Part shown: piece by piece, positions 9,341 to 20,708 of the stretch
Layout: each line of letters opens with the position of its first letter
How positions within the stretch are numbered: the stretch's first letter is position 1
Origin: Ailanthus altissimus
Lineage: Eukaryota > Streptophyta > Magnoliopsida > Sapindales > Simaroubaceae
Direction: 5' to 3'
Assembly: GCA_946807835.1 (NCBI GenBank)
Contig: OX327690.1
Location: forward strand, 29,854,501 to 29,918,500
DNA: 64,000 bases
Position numbers and translations under genes: made by a program
The notes under the pieces: model-generated
Seen by the model: only the letters and a program-made list of their open reading frames with translations
Told to the model about the DNA's origin: nothing
Databases searched by the model: none

Positions 9341-11850
9341 ACAAAATATAAAAATAAATGAAGAAAGGAAAGATCATATTCATATAATTAAATAATGATA
9401 ACAAATAAGGAGGGATTTAATTATACTCTACGTGGATAGTAGTTGGTTCAATTAGTAAGACTTAATTTATTGGTAAACAATAGATTTGATATTCAAATTT
9501 TGTTTGCATTTAAGTGAGAAGTGGTTGATTTATATTTATATATTATTTAAAAGAAATTATAATATTATATTTATATTTACTTCAAACCGCTCGAAAACAC
9601 GAGTCTAAGAACTCTATTAAAAATATTAAAAAAATATTTATAGTAGACTTATACTCAACAAGTTTATAACACTATCTGTGAAAACTCTTGTTATACAAAC
9701 TGCATCATATGAAAGTGGTAAATAAGTGAAAATAAAAGGTAAAATTAAGTTAGTTATAAGAGATAGTGTAAGTGGTTACTCCAACAATAAATCTTGTGTC
9801 TCTTTAACTGAGGTAAAATGTTTGAGTTTTAATAGATGTCAAAATAATTAATTTATTCTTCTTATTTTGTGAGAGTCTTTTAGTTCAAATGAAATGGAAG
9901 AATTTGACTCAAACTCTTAGAAATTGGCGTGAATTTTATAATAATATGAGATTAACATACTTTTTATTCATTGCATTTAATAAAACGAGTTTAGATACCT
10001 TAATAAAAGTGTATATAAATATACAAACATAATAACTCATGTTGTTATACGTGTTGTGAGTCAACCTCATAATGTGAAGACTATATTACGCCGCACGAAT
10101 TTTTGCAATAATTAAAAAAAAAAATGATTAGCTTATAATTCAGTGAGTGAACATAATTTAAAAATAATTTATAATTTATAATTATTTTAAATAATAACTT
10201 CTATAATAATTTAATAATAAATAATATTATATGTAATGTGCACGTGTAAATCTGTAATGTAAAATTATCATGAAACTGTATACTAAATTATAAATAAACT
10301 AGTACTTGAAACATAAGTTATAAAATCTATTCTGAAGCTGAATATATCTAACGTAATTCTGAAAATATATACTATGTACATATTGAAAACCACACCAAAT
10401 TTGTACTTGGAGAAAACGTGGTTTCACCTAACGGAGTAACTCACGCACAAACAGAGCGAGAGAACGTGATTTCACCCGGTGAAATGCTGCATAACTCAGG
10501 CAGAACAAATAAACTAGTCTAATACATGCGTAGAGCAACTACACTAAAATGGAGAGTATGCATATGATGGTTCAAAAATTATTATTATATAATATCATGG
10601 ATACATAATTATTTTGAAATAAACATTTCTATGTTGAACGTAATCGTAAGCTATATTATAATAAATTTTAAAAATATTTTTAAAAAATAGCATAAATATT
10701 TATTCGCTTAAAGTATAGATAAAATAAATCTGATGATATGTAATCAAATCATAAATTACTGTATTAAAACATATAAAATATATATAATTATTCATTTATA
10801 AAATTGTGCTAATTTTGAATTAAATTAAAATTTTGAAATCTACTAATTATTAGTACTACTCATATATCACATATATAAAAATATATTATTAATAATAATA
10901 CATATCATAAAAATTTAAACATAAATATTTTAATAACATAAAATTATTACCCATCAAAATACTGAATATAAATCCAATTTTTCAAAAAAAATTTATTTTT
11001 TATATTTTTTCCTTGAATTCCTTTTTTTTTTTCCTTTTTCTTTCTCTTTTCCACTTAACCATTTTTTTTCTAAAAGAAGCAAATTGCTGTTTTTATTTAT
11101 AATGAAAGTGACCGCCCCTTTGGCCTATCAACGACGCTTCTATATTTCCAATTACTTAATACGTGCCACTCCCATATTTCCCTTTTCCTTAAATTTACCG
11201 AATGCTTGTATACATGTCAACCTCTATGAAAGGAAGGTGGTCAAAAAATGAAACGATGTTTCGCAAGCATACGAGACCAATTGGAAACTCACAGCACTTG
11301 TATGCTTTAGTTTTTATTTATTTCTTTTTTTTCTCATAATGCCACCATGCCTCTCGTAAAGCCCACGTGTTAAAATATTGTCTTTTCCTAGCAATTCATT
11401 TCTCTTCCTCTTTTATTTATTTATTTATCATTTTGCCACTATTCTTTACTTAGATGAGTGCAAGGCACGTGTGTTATGTGAGATGTGTATTATTATAGCT
11501 TAAAGATATATATTGTTCTTAAAAAAAGCTTCGTTACATAATAATATAATATAATTGATGTAATCTTCTAAAAAAATACATGTCAATTTGAATCAATATA
11601 ATTTATATAAGAGTTTATATGTTTTCTATTTTTACTTAAAACAACGCATCTAAAATCAAGGTCTAATTAAATTAAAATAACAAAAACAAAACAGTATTTG
11701 ATGCGTGAAGCTTAATCCTCCTAACGCATTAAATAGTGTATGAATACAGAGAGAGAGAGAGAGAGGGGGGTGCGAGCATAAAAATATCTTATAATTCTTT
11801 ATTTAGTATTGTGAAATCTTACAACTGCAAAGCAAATGAACTTAGCTCTC
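9341..11850. other. AT-rich intergenic DNA
   Basis: No gene is supported. About 9430-9500 vaguely recalls a tRNA-derived SINE head but is too degraded to call. AACGTGATTTCACC-like words occur at about 10415 and 10463. A (GA)n tract lies at about 11748-11766, close to the LINE insertion site. Confidence 0.6.
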
Positions 11851-11933
11851 GAGTGACATCAGAAGCAAAAAAGGTGATGTGGTGTATTAGGTATTTTTTT
11901 TCGACGTACGGTAATTAACCTACGCCGTTTTTT

Positions 11934-13657
11934 ATTGGAAGAAAAAAATCAAGCAAAACGCCGTCGCCCTCGACCACTCGCAGCCGCCTGGTGCGCGCCT
12001 CTCCTGCGGTGGCTCATCTTGACGTGATAAAGGTTGCTAACTGCAACCAAGCTGAGGCTGACCCACCCTTGGCGGGACTGTCGCCGGCGTTCGAGGTGGA
12101 TGATCCTCCGTCTGCTGCAAGTGCCAACAGTGCATCGTCCTGGGCTGGAGCTCATGCAGGCATGGTTGGGCTGCCGACCGAGCTGCCTGTCGTCTCTCCG
12201 GGAGCTGGTACCGCTGCAAACGTTACTTCCTGGGCTGGTGCTGCTCATGCAGAGCTAGCTGCAATGCCGACAGTGCCTCCGGTTGTCCCTCCGGGCGCTG
12301 GATTGAAGGTTGCCGGCTCCACAAGTTCATCCCCAACGCTCGCTAGTGCTGCGACCAAATCCAATGTGGCCCCGGTTTCTGCAGGTTCTGGGTAGGACGA
12401 CGGTACCGCTCCTGTGGCTGCGGAAGAAATAGCGCCCGTCCGTTTTGGCAACTGCCCTTCCGCCGCGATGGCCGACAGTTACAAGAACCTGCCTCCGGCT
12501 TCTTCTGGGTGCAAGCCGAGCACCTGTGCGCCGCCTGTGGCGGCGGGAGATACAGTAATGGAAATTGCTATAGTAACGACGGCTGCTACAGTGGCGGATC
12601 GTTTTGGCAGCAAAGGTACACAGTCAGGTATCTTTATTTGCTAAAAATCGAATTCGAAGAAATGGAAGTGAATTACAATTTATCCATCCGACCATTTCGA
12701 ATAGTAAGAAAATTGTTAAATTCAAATATAGTAAATTAAAAGAAGAAAAGAAAAGAAAATGTGGCAGCATGCGTTAATTGGTTGTATGTATGGATTATAT
12801 CCTAAAATTCAATCACTCCAAGCCTTTGTAATGCATCGATAGAAGTAATTTGGCTTAGTATCGATTTTTTCCATTAGAGATGAGTTGTTTCTGTTTAACT
12901 TTGAGAATGAATTTGGACAACAGAAAGCACTTAAGGATGATGGACCGTTGACCTTTGATAAACGACTTTTGATCCTCAAAGCTTGGAAACCTAGAATGGT
13001 TATGGATGTAGCCAGCATCAGAATTCTGCCTATTTGGGTGCAATTCCCAGGACTACTATAGGAATTCTGGAGCCCCCCCACTTTTGAGTCGTATTGCTAG
13101 CTCGTTGGGTTCCCTTAAATTTTGTGATCAATGTACTCTGAAAAGAACAAGGTTAGCATTTGCGAGAGTCCTAGTGGAGATGGGTGTGGAAGGCGAGTTT
13201 CCTTCCATGATTACCCTAGAGGATGAAGAGGGTAATATAGTTATGCAGGAGGTGAATTATGAGTGGAAGTTTACTGTGTGCCCTAAATGTAAATGAGTTG
13301 GTCATGATGGAAAAGATTGTAAGACAGGGATAAAACAAGTGTGGAAAGAAAAAGAGTTGGTTTAGAACAATCAAGGTGGAAGAGAAGCTCCTATTATCCA
13401 CCCTAAAAAGCAGGAACAAAAAAAATCTAAATACAGGGAAAGCAAAAATTGATACACCGACTCCAGAGGGCAATGAGGAGAATGTCTCTACAGAGAAGAC
13501 AATGAAACAAGCGTCAGACAGGAGGGGATCAGAGGTCATTCAGGTAGTAGACAGATTTAACTTAAAGAAGACTATTACTTTGATGCATGATGTGGGAATT
13601 ATAAGGAAGTGCCGACGTGCCACAATGAGCTCTAAATCTCCAAATAGGGGACAATGA
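11934..13657 (+). pseudogene. LINE 1 ORF1 (RNA-binding gag-like protein)
   Basis: In L1-type plant elements ORF1 binds the element RNA. Comparison with LINE 2 puts the start at 11934, where the expected ATG reads ATT. The first about 230 codons are rich in Ala, Pro and Ser (GC-rich DNA, 11934-12640), with an in-frame TAG at 12393-12395. A DUF4283-like segment follows: FDKRPLILK-type sequence in broken frames near 12940-13000, then LSRIASSLGS and LAFARVLVEM at 13084-13190. A zinc knuckle C-P-K-C...G-H-D...C is at 13279-13320, with a stop inside it. A basic tail ends at the TGA at 13655-13657, overlapping the ORF2 ATG by one base. Confidence 0.85.
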
Positions 13658-16600
13658 TCGCAAGTTGGAATATACGGGGGCTCTATGACCCCTGTAAACA
13701 ATCAGAGGTACGGTCTCTGATTAAATCTTGTCGATTATGTATTTTGGGATTGCTAGAGACAAAAGTTAAACTATCTAAGCTAGATATCATTTGGAAGAAA
13801 TTAACACTACGGGACTGGAAGTTAGAAAATAATTCAGAGTGACTAGATATGGGAAGAATTTGGATTATCTTTAATCCAGCTAAATGCAATGTCACGGTTT
13901 TACAAAAGCACCAGCAATTCATATACAATAGAGTTCTTATTGATGGCATTGAGTTTTACTGGACGCTTGTTTATGGTGCCTCTACCACTACTGAGAGGGA
14001 GAGCCTGTGAAAGGACCTTAGTGATGACTTGACTCCCAACACCACACCTTGGTTAATCCAAGAAGACTTCAACAATGTCCTCAGCAACAATGATAAAATT
14101 GGTGGTCAATGGGTAAATGATAACATGGTGGAACAGTTTAAAAGTTGGGTGACGGGGTTAGAGCTATTCGAGTTAAAGAACCATGGCTGTCGCTACACTT
14201 GGTGTAATAATCAAACAGGAGGACAACGAATATGGAGAAAAATTGACTGGGCATTTGTTAATGGGAACTGGCTGGATGCATTGGAGTTTTCTGAGTGTGA
14301 ATTTTTACCAACGGGCATCTCAGATCACTCTCCTCTTGTGGTATCCATCTCTAGAGCTTCCTACAATGGTATTGTCCCTTTTAAGTTCTTCAATGCCTAG
14401 TGTGCCCACCCTGAGTTTCATCCCACAGTCGATTGAGTTTGAAAGCAGAACTGCTATGGCTCCCCAATGGCTCGGGTCTAGTTCAAACTCAAGTTATTAA
14501 AACCCAAGCTAAAAGAGCTCAACAAAATATTTTTCTCTGATGTCTAGCAAAAAATCGAAGATGATAAAAAGATGTTGGCCTCCTTACAGAATAGTTTAAT
14601 CCATGATCCATTCAACCAAATTCTACAAGATGAGGAAATGGGTATTTATCAGCATTTAAGGAAACCTATTTATGCTAAAGAAAGCATTATCAGACAAAAA
14701 TCAAGAATTAGATGGATTCAAATGGGGGATTCAAACACCAATTACTTTTATAAGTCTGTTAAGCAACAGAGAGCTCGGAATAGAATCATTTCGATCGAAA
14801 GCCAAAACGGGAAAAACTCTGAAGACCCCAAGGTTGTGAAAGAAGTCATAGTCGGTTACTACAAAGATTTACTGGGCACCTACACCTCCTATAGGACGTC
14901 CATACAAAAGAGACTCATAAATGTTGGGCCTATATTGAAGGTAGACGATAGAGACATACTGAATGCTTCTGTCACAGCCCAAGAAGTCAAAAATGCAATT
15001 TTCAACATCAATGAGGATAAAGCCCCAGGACCTAATGGTTATAATAGTTTTTTTTTTTTTATAGAAATGTTGGCATATTCTTGGAACGGAGGTTACTAAA
15101 GCTGTGCAACATTTCTTCTCTTCAGGTTAGTTCTATAACTCCATAAATACCACTGCCACTCTTGTCTAAGATTCATAATCCGCATAGCTTGGGGGATTAT
15201 AGACCAATTGTATGTTGTACGGTACTATACAAATGTATCACCAAAATAATTTTCAGCAGGCTAAGGAATGTGGTGAGCTATCTAGTTAGCCCTAGTCAAT
15301 CAGCCTTTATTCCTAATAGGAAAATATTTGATAATGTTTTACTGGCACTTGAACTTGTGAGAGGGTATGATCGTGATAGAGGTACCCCAAGATGTGCACT
15401 AAAGATAGATCTCCACAAGGCCTATGATTCAATCTTCTAGGATTACCTAGAAGAAGTATTGATGAGGCTTAACTTCCCTTATCACTTTATCAATATTATC
15501 ATGAAGTGTGTAAGAACAAGCATGTACTCAGTTGTGGTAAATGAAAGATTAGAGGGTTTTTTCTCGGGGAAGAAGGGATTGAGGCAGGGGGATCCCATGT
15601 CCCATTTGTTTTTTGTGTTGGCCATGGAATACCTTAGTATAAGTCTAAGCTGTATTCCTTAGGACCAGTTTACATATCACAGGGGATGTAAGAGGCTGAA
15701 GCTCAATCACTTGATGTTTGCAGATGACTTATTCTTGTTCTCTCATGGCGATGACTGGTCAGTGAGCCATTTTAAGCAAGTGCTTGATAAATTTTTAATG
15801 GTATCAGGACTACACCTTAACGCGAGTAAGAGCTTCATTTTCTTTGGGAATGTCACTCAGCCTACCAAGGTGACAATCCTGCAGATAACTCAGTTCCAAC
15901 AAGGTCTACTGCCTATCAAGTACTTAGGTATTCCTCTAATCTCAGGGGATCTGGAAAAAAAGTCCACTATCAGGAGCTTATCAATAGGATCACCGCTAGA
16001 ATCTCAAGCTGGACTGTGAAATATCTGAATTATGCGGGGCGGTTGCAATTAATAAAATTTGTCATAATGAGTATGCAAGTTTACTGAAGTTCTATGTTCA
16101 CCCTGCCTAAGTCAATCACCAAAGAAATCGAGAGTAAATGCCGTAATTTCTTATGGCATGGAAGCAACCAATAGGGGAAGAAAGCATCGGTGGGTTAGAA
16201 GGAGGTGTGTAAAGGTAAAAAAGAAGGAGGACTTGGCATTAAATCTATAAGCCTGTAGAATGTATCGGCAGTTACCAAACATATCTGGGAACTGGTTGTA
16301 GTGAAATCCTCCTTATGGGCAAAATAGGTAACTGATAACAAATTGTCGAAGCTAAGTTTTTGGGGTATTACAAAGTCAATGGACGATAGCTGAACATGAA
16401 GAAAAATCCTTAGCTTGAGAAGTAAGATAAAACAACTGTTTTTATATGATTTGGGTAATGGCAAGTCCTTCTACTTTTAGGATCCATGACTGGGTGAGGA
16501 ATCAATAGTTAATAAATTCTCCCATATTGACATTGTTGATGCAGATATTTCAAGGGATGCAAAAGTTAATGATTTATGGCAACATGGTCATTGGAACCTC

Positions 16601-17254
16601 CCCGATCCTATAGATGAGTACACTGCTAAGGTATGAGATTATCTCTGCAAAAATGTTTCAATTACTGAGAGAGATGGTAGAATTTCATAGACAACAAGCT
16701 CCAATACAAAGTTTTCTATTGTGAGTGCTTGAAGGTGTCTCAAGAATAATGAAGCTAAGGTGGGATGGCATAAACTAATATGGGGAACGCAACATATCCC
16801 TAAACACAGCTTTATTACATGGTTGACATTGAAGAACAAATTATCTACTAGAGAGAGACTCAAAAAATGAGGGATTATTCCGTCAGATGATTGCCCCCTC
16901 TATGGTTGTCACAGTGAGACAATTCTACACTTATTTTTTCAATGCAACTTTTGTAGTGAGATATGGCACAAAGTACTAAGGGTGTGTCAATTTAACCAAT
17001 GCCCGGACAGAAGGCAACGAGTGATCTCCTTTCTTTGTAGAAAATCTAAAGGTAAATATATTCTCAGCAAGATCAAAAGAGTAGCGTTCTGTGCTACAAT
17101 CTATTTTATTTGGAGAGAGTGAAATATGGTTGTCTTTCAACAAAAAACTCCTTCTACTAGCGATGTCTATCAAAAGATTAAGGATGATGTCTGGATTAGA
17201 TGTATAAGTGTTGTCAATGGCCAAGGGATAGACCACATTGCAACTGGGTGGTAA
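13654..17254 (+). pseudogene. LINE 1 ORF2 (endonuclease - reverse transcriptase)
   Basis: ORF2 nicks target DNA and copies the RNA at the nick. ATG at 13654 opens ASWNIRGL, the first motif of the APE-type endonuclease; the LLETK motif follows near 13755, and SDHSPLVVSI near 14320 closes the domain. The GDFN motif reads QEDFN (14060), a likely loss of activity. Reverse transcriptase follows: APGPNGYN (about 15020), SAFIPNRKI (15300), ALKIDLHKAYDS (15400), LRQGDPMS (15590) and the catalytic FADD at 15717-15728. A zf-RVT domain (C-P-L-Y-G-C-H-S-E-T-I-L-H) lies at about 16890-16930, and the frame ends with GW-stop at 17252-17254. Stops and frame changes occur throughout. Confidence 0.92.
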
Positions 17255-17413
17255 ATATATCTAGACTACTAGGTGTTGTAATATCTTAATTTCTCTCATT
17301 TGATTATTCTTTTTGTAATACCTGCTGAATTTAGCATTTATATCAATTCTTTACTTTAAAAAAAAAAAAGAACTTAGCTTTCAAATTAAGAGCAAACTAT
17401 CATAAATAGGTAT

Positions 17414-18590
17414 TGTTGATTAGAAAAAATAGTTTTTTAGGTTAATAAATTTTGAATTTATTTATTAGTAAGAAACACTTTGATTTCGTCTTGATTAAGT
17501 TTGTTTGTGTAAATTTGGGTCTTCTCTTTTTTATCGATTACAGCAGAATCTACAAAACACAAGTACAATTATCGTGATAGTCTCACCGGGTGGGTTTCGG
17601 CAAAGACTTTTTTATACTTAAGTCAGAAAGGGTCTTTGTAGGGGACACTGGTAAAAAGGTAAGTCAAAATACTCAAGGATTAAGGAAGAAACCTTCTTTT
17701 CTTTGTTTGTGTCTAATTCTTCTATCTTTTGGGCATCATCTAAGGTATCGACTAAGTATTTTTCATCATCCCCTACCTTTGTGTTCCCTCCTTTTTATAA
17801 TACTAGTTTTTAAAGAGCTTTATGGGTATTCTCATTCTATTGTGCTTCTGTTACACATCAAATATTCTTCTGTAGATCTTCTTCTGATATGCTTCTGACT
17901 CTACTTCTGCTGTGCTTCTAACACACGTCAAATATTCTTCTGCAGATCTTTCTCTGATATATTTTTAACTCTACTTCTGTTGTTCTTCTATCACATGCTA
18001 GGTATCATTCTAACATATGTTAAGCATATTCTTGACATATTTCTTATACCCATCTTCGCCGATGGATTTGTTTATGTATGAGGTTAAACTTGATCTGCTC
18101 GGGTCGGTCCTCTAGTAGTTTATTTTCATTTGGCTCAGCCGTGATCCGATGTCTTCTTAAGAGCTGGTCTTCTAGTGACTTCACTGGCTGTACCTGGTCG
18201 GCTTGTTTGGCAGACAACCATCCTAATGTCTGTTTTGACCCAGTTTTTTCATTGATTACACAAGCGCCGACATGAGCCAGTGTGCAAAGGGCAGTTTTAG
18301 TCGTATCCTGGCCTGTCTTGCTAAGAAGATATTTCAAGTTACCGATCAGGTTCTTTAAGTCTAACCAGGCTCTCCACTGTCTTGTTTTGCCAAGACCTGG
18401 CCCGATGATTATTATCATGTGCTTATTTTTGGGATGGGCCGTCTTGCAATGAGTGGTGGGTATTGAGAAGGGCTAACTCTCAAGAAAACATCTAGCTGGG
18501 CCTTTGGGGGCTGGTTTTTTCTTGGGCCTGGAGGCCTCAGGCCCAAAGGTGATTTTCTGGGTCTGCCAGTTTCTACTTTTTGATTTATTC
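17414..18590 (-). repeat. 3' LTR of the large gypsy element (copy 2)
   Basis: The reverse complement aligns with 7408-8485 through the whole stretch, including a block near 18180 (AGTGACTTCACTGGCTGTACC on the plus strand) and the terminal AATAAATAAATTCAAAA (plus strand about 17444-17460). The 3' end is TGTTGATT at 17414 on the plus strand. The right edge is judged from where similarity to the other copies fades. Confidence 0.75.
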
Positions 18591-18678
18591 AAAATTGAAA
18601 ACTCTATTATGTCTTGACCAGCTCGGGTCATCCTTCTGATGCCTGTCTGCTTGCTTCACTTCCTTTTCCAGTCGGTTT

Positions 18679-20708
18679 TGTTGGCGAATCTAAGACACGT
18701 GGGTATATATGTAATTGTGTCTATTGCCTAACGCAGCGGAAATGTATAAATTTTACAATAAACATAATAAATAAATATATTAATCACATTTATATATTAA
18801 TAAGTTAGAGAACTCACCATAACGTGTAAAGTTATACACGTGTTTTTCTAGAGTCCGCATGGAGACCAACTCGCGTGCAGTTCTAGTCACCAACTCGGTG
18901 GGCTTGGTGAGCTAGAACAACAGCTCTATATTTAGCCTGTGATTAACTCTTAATCCCCAAAATGGTCGGGAGTATTTTTATATCATTTTCTCGAAAAGGA
19001 TAAGAAATGGAGAATTTGAAATAATTCATAATTGCTCCAATTGGAAGCATAGAGAAAAATAAAACAATTTCATTTTTTCTCCTTTTTTTTTATTTTTTTT
19101 CTCTTCTTCTTTTTCTTCTCCTCTTTCTTTCTCCTCCATTTCTTTCTCTTTTCTCTCTCGGTCGGTTTAGCTAAAATTGCTTCTCTTCCTCTCTTTCTTT
19201 TTCTTTATATATATATATAATATAATATAAATAAAATAATAATATATTATATAGTATAAAAAAGAAAGATATTTTGATTATTTAACTATTAAATAATCAA
19301 ATTGAGAAATGACCATTTTGCCTCTCATGAACAATTATCAAGTTCACCCTCTAGTGGGTCTCACTAAATCTCACACTTGAGTAAACTCATCTGAGGGTCC
19401 ACAATACGCTACATGTCATTATACAATTAGTAAATAACAATTATTGAATAATTGTTGTATTTAACACTTAAATACAGATACGCACGCATTCCTATGATAT
19501 TACTGAATATTGTTGGATTAAACAATTTAATCCAGCATGCTGTCCCAGTGCACAACGAGTACACTCCATATCGCGGGATTCTCTAGGTCCTATGCCCGAT
19601 TCGTCAAATGAAACTATTCCATAAGTCCGTGACCAATGCTCCACACACACGTCATGGATATACAAATCAGGGCGTTAAACTATACAAGCTGATGTTACAA
19701 TGCATATATATAGTCCTTCCATCATGATATCTTGGATGTGCAGGGATATAGATTATCATCGTCAAATCCTATAGTGCTCATCCATATCTTATCTCCAGAC
19801 TTGTATTTCGCTGAACAATATGCGTAAACTCTTTTGCCATATTATTCTACCCTAAATGAAACTCTTTCCCGGGATTGATACTTGTGGCCACAAGATTTTT
19901 TGAGATACAGTCTCGAAGCATCTGGATATCAAACTTCCTATAAGAGCTAACAGATCCCGTATCTGTACGCACCGGACTCCATAGGCATCAAACTATACCC
20001 AGCGACACCCAGCGGTCACACCATGAAAGGTCTGTGACATAAGTGGAACCAAAGTATGATGGATCACTTACAAGCCCACCGTGGTACTCAGGTCAAAGAA
20101 CAAGGTATGCTACTCAAATCGAGAGGACCCTCCGTTGACGGTTTATATAGATGTCTATCGGAGGCCCCCGTGAGTCTGTCCCATATCCAGTCCTAACTGG
20201 ATACCTATATGTCAATACGAGCTCTAAGATCACGGTTGACTAGGAACAACCATCTATACCCTATAGGTATGACATATGCTGATCTATATAAAAGTATCCA
20301 CCGACAGACCCGCATCGGCAGAAATAGATTAAGGACAATTATTCGAGAACATACTTACGTAACTTGCATTTTCTGACACCCAATTGTAACTATGCAGTTA
20401 CTAGTATACTGCCAGGTCTATGTCTCATTACAGATAAGGCTCCAATTCTTGGATCTGCTGAGTATTATAACCAGCTAACACTTAGTTGTGCTAATATTTA
20501 GCAATTATATCTCTCAGCGTGGCTGATTATAAGCCTTTATCTAAACACTTTTAGATCTAATTCGAACTCTTTCAGATCTACAATGTCTGTAATGTTACAT
20601 GCATAATATCATATAAATAGGTATTAGCGATTGAATGAGAATGTACATTTGTATAAATACACAAGTATATGTACATTCAGGGATGGCACGTAAGCACCAA
20701 CCCTAACA
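18679..20708 (-). mobile_element. Solo LTR, about 2.0 kb, nested
   Basis: The plus strand starts TGTTGGCGAATC and ends CCAACCCTAACA, so it is TG..CA bounded with short inverted ends (TGTTGG / TGTTAG). Flanks GGTTT (18674-18678) and AGTTT (20709-20713) form a probable 5-bp target-site duplication with one mismatch. On the minus strand a TATA motif (GATATAAAAATAC) sits near 18990, followed by CGCTGCG and the terminal region, so the LTR is oriented minus. A purine-rich tract (minus strand) is at about 19060-19200. No internal coding region is present. It interrupts the large gypsy element just inside its 3' LTR. Confidence 0.75.

Larger units (their letters stand above)
11851..17369 (+). mobile_element. 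LINE 1: L1-type non-LTR retrotransposon, defective
   Basis: This is a 5.5-kb L1-type element in plus orientation with ORF1 (DUF4283-like and zinc knuckle), ORF2 (endonuclease, reverse transcriptase, zf-RVT), a 3' UTR and a poly(A) tail ending at about 17369. It is bounded by a near-perfect target-site duplication: GAACTTAGCTCTC at 11838-11850 and GAACTTAGCTTTC at 17370-17382. It is GC-richer than its surroundings at the 5' end. Many in-frame stops and frameshifts in both ORFs show it is dead. It is not 5'-truncated, unlike most LINE copies. Confidence 0.95.

Noticed and set aside
9430..9560. Possible tRNA-derived SINE head
   Set aside because: GGTTCAATTAGTAAGAC and GATATTCAAATTTTG only loosely resemble box A and box B; no poly tail or duplication.
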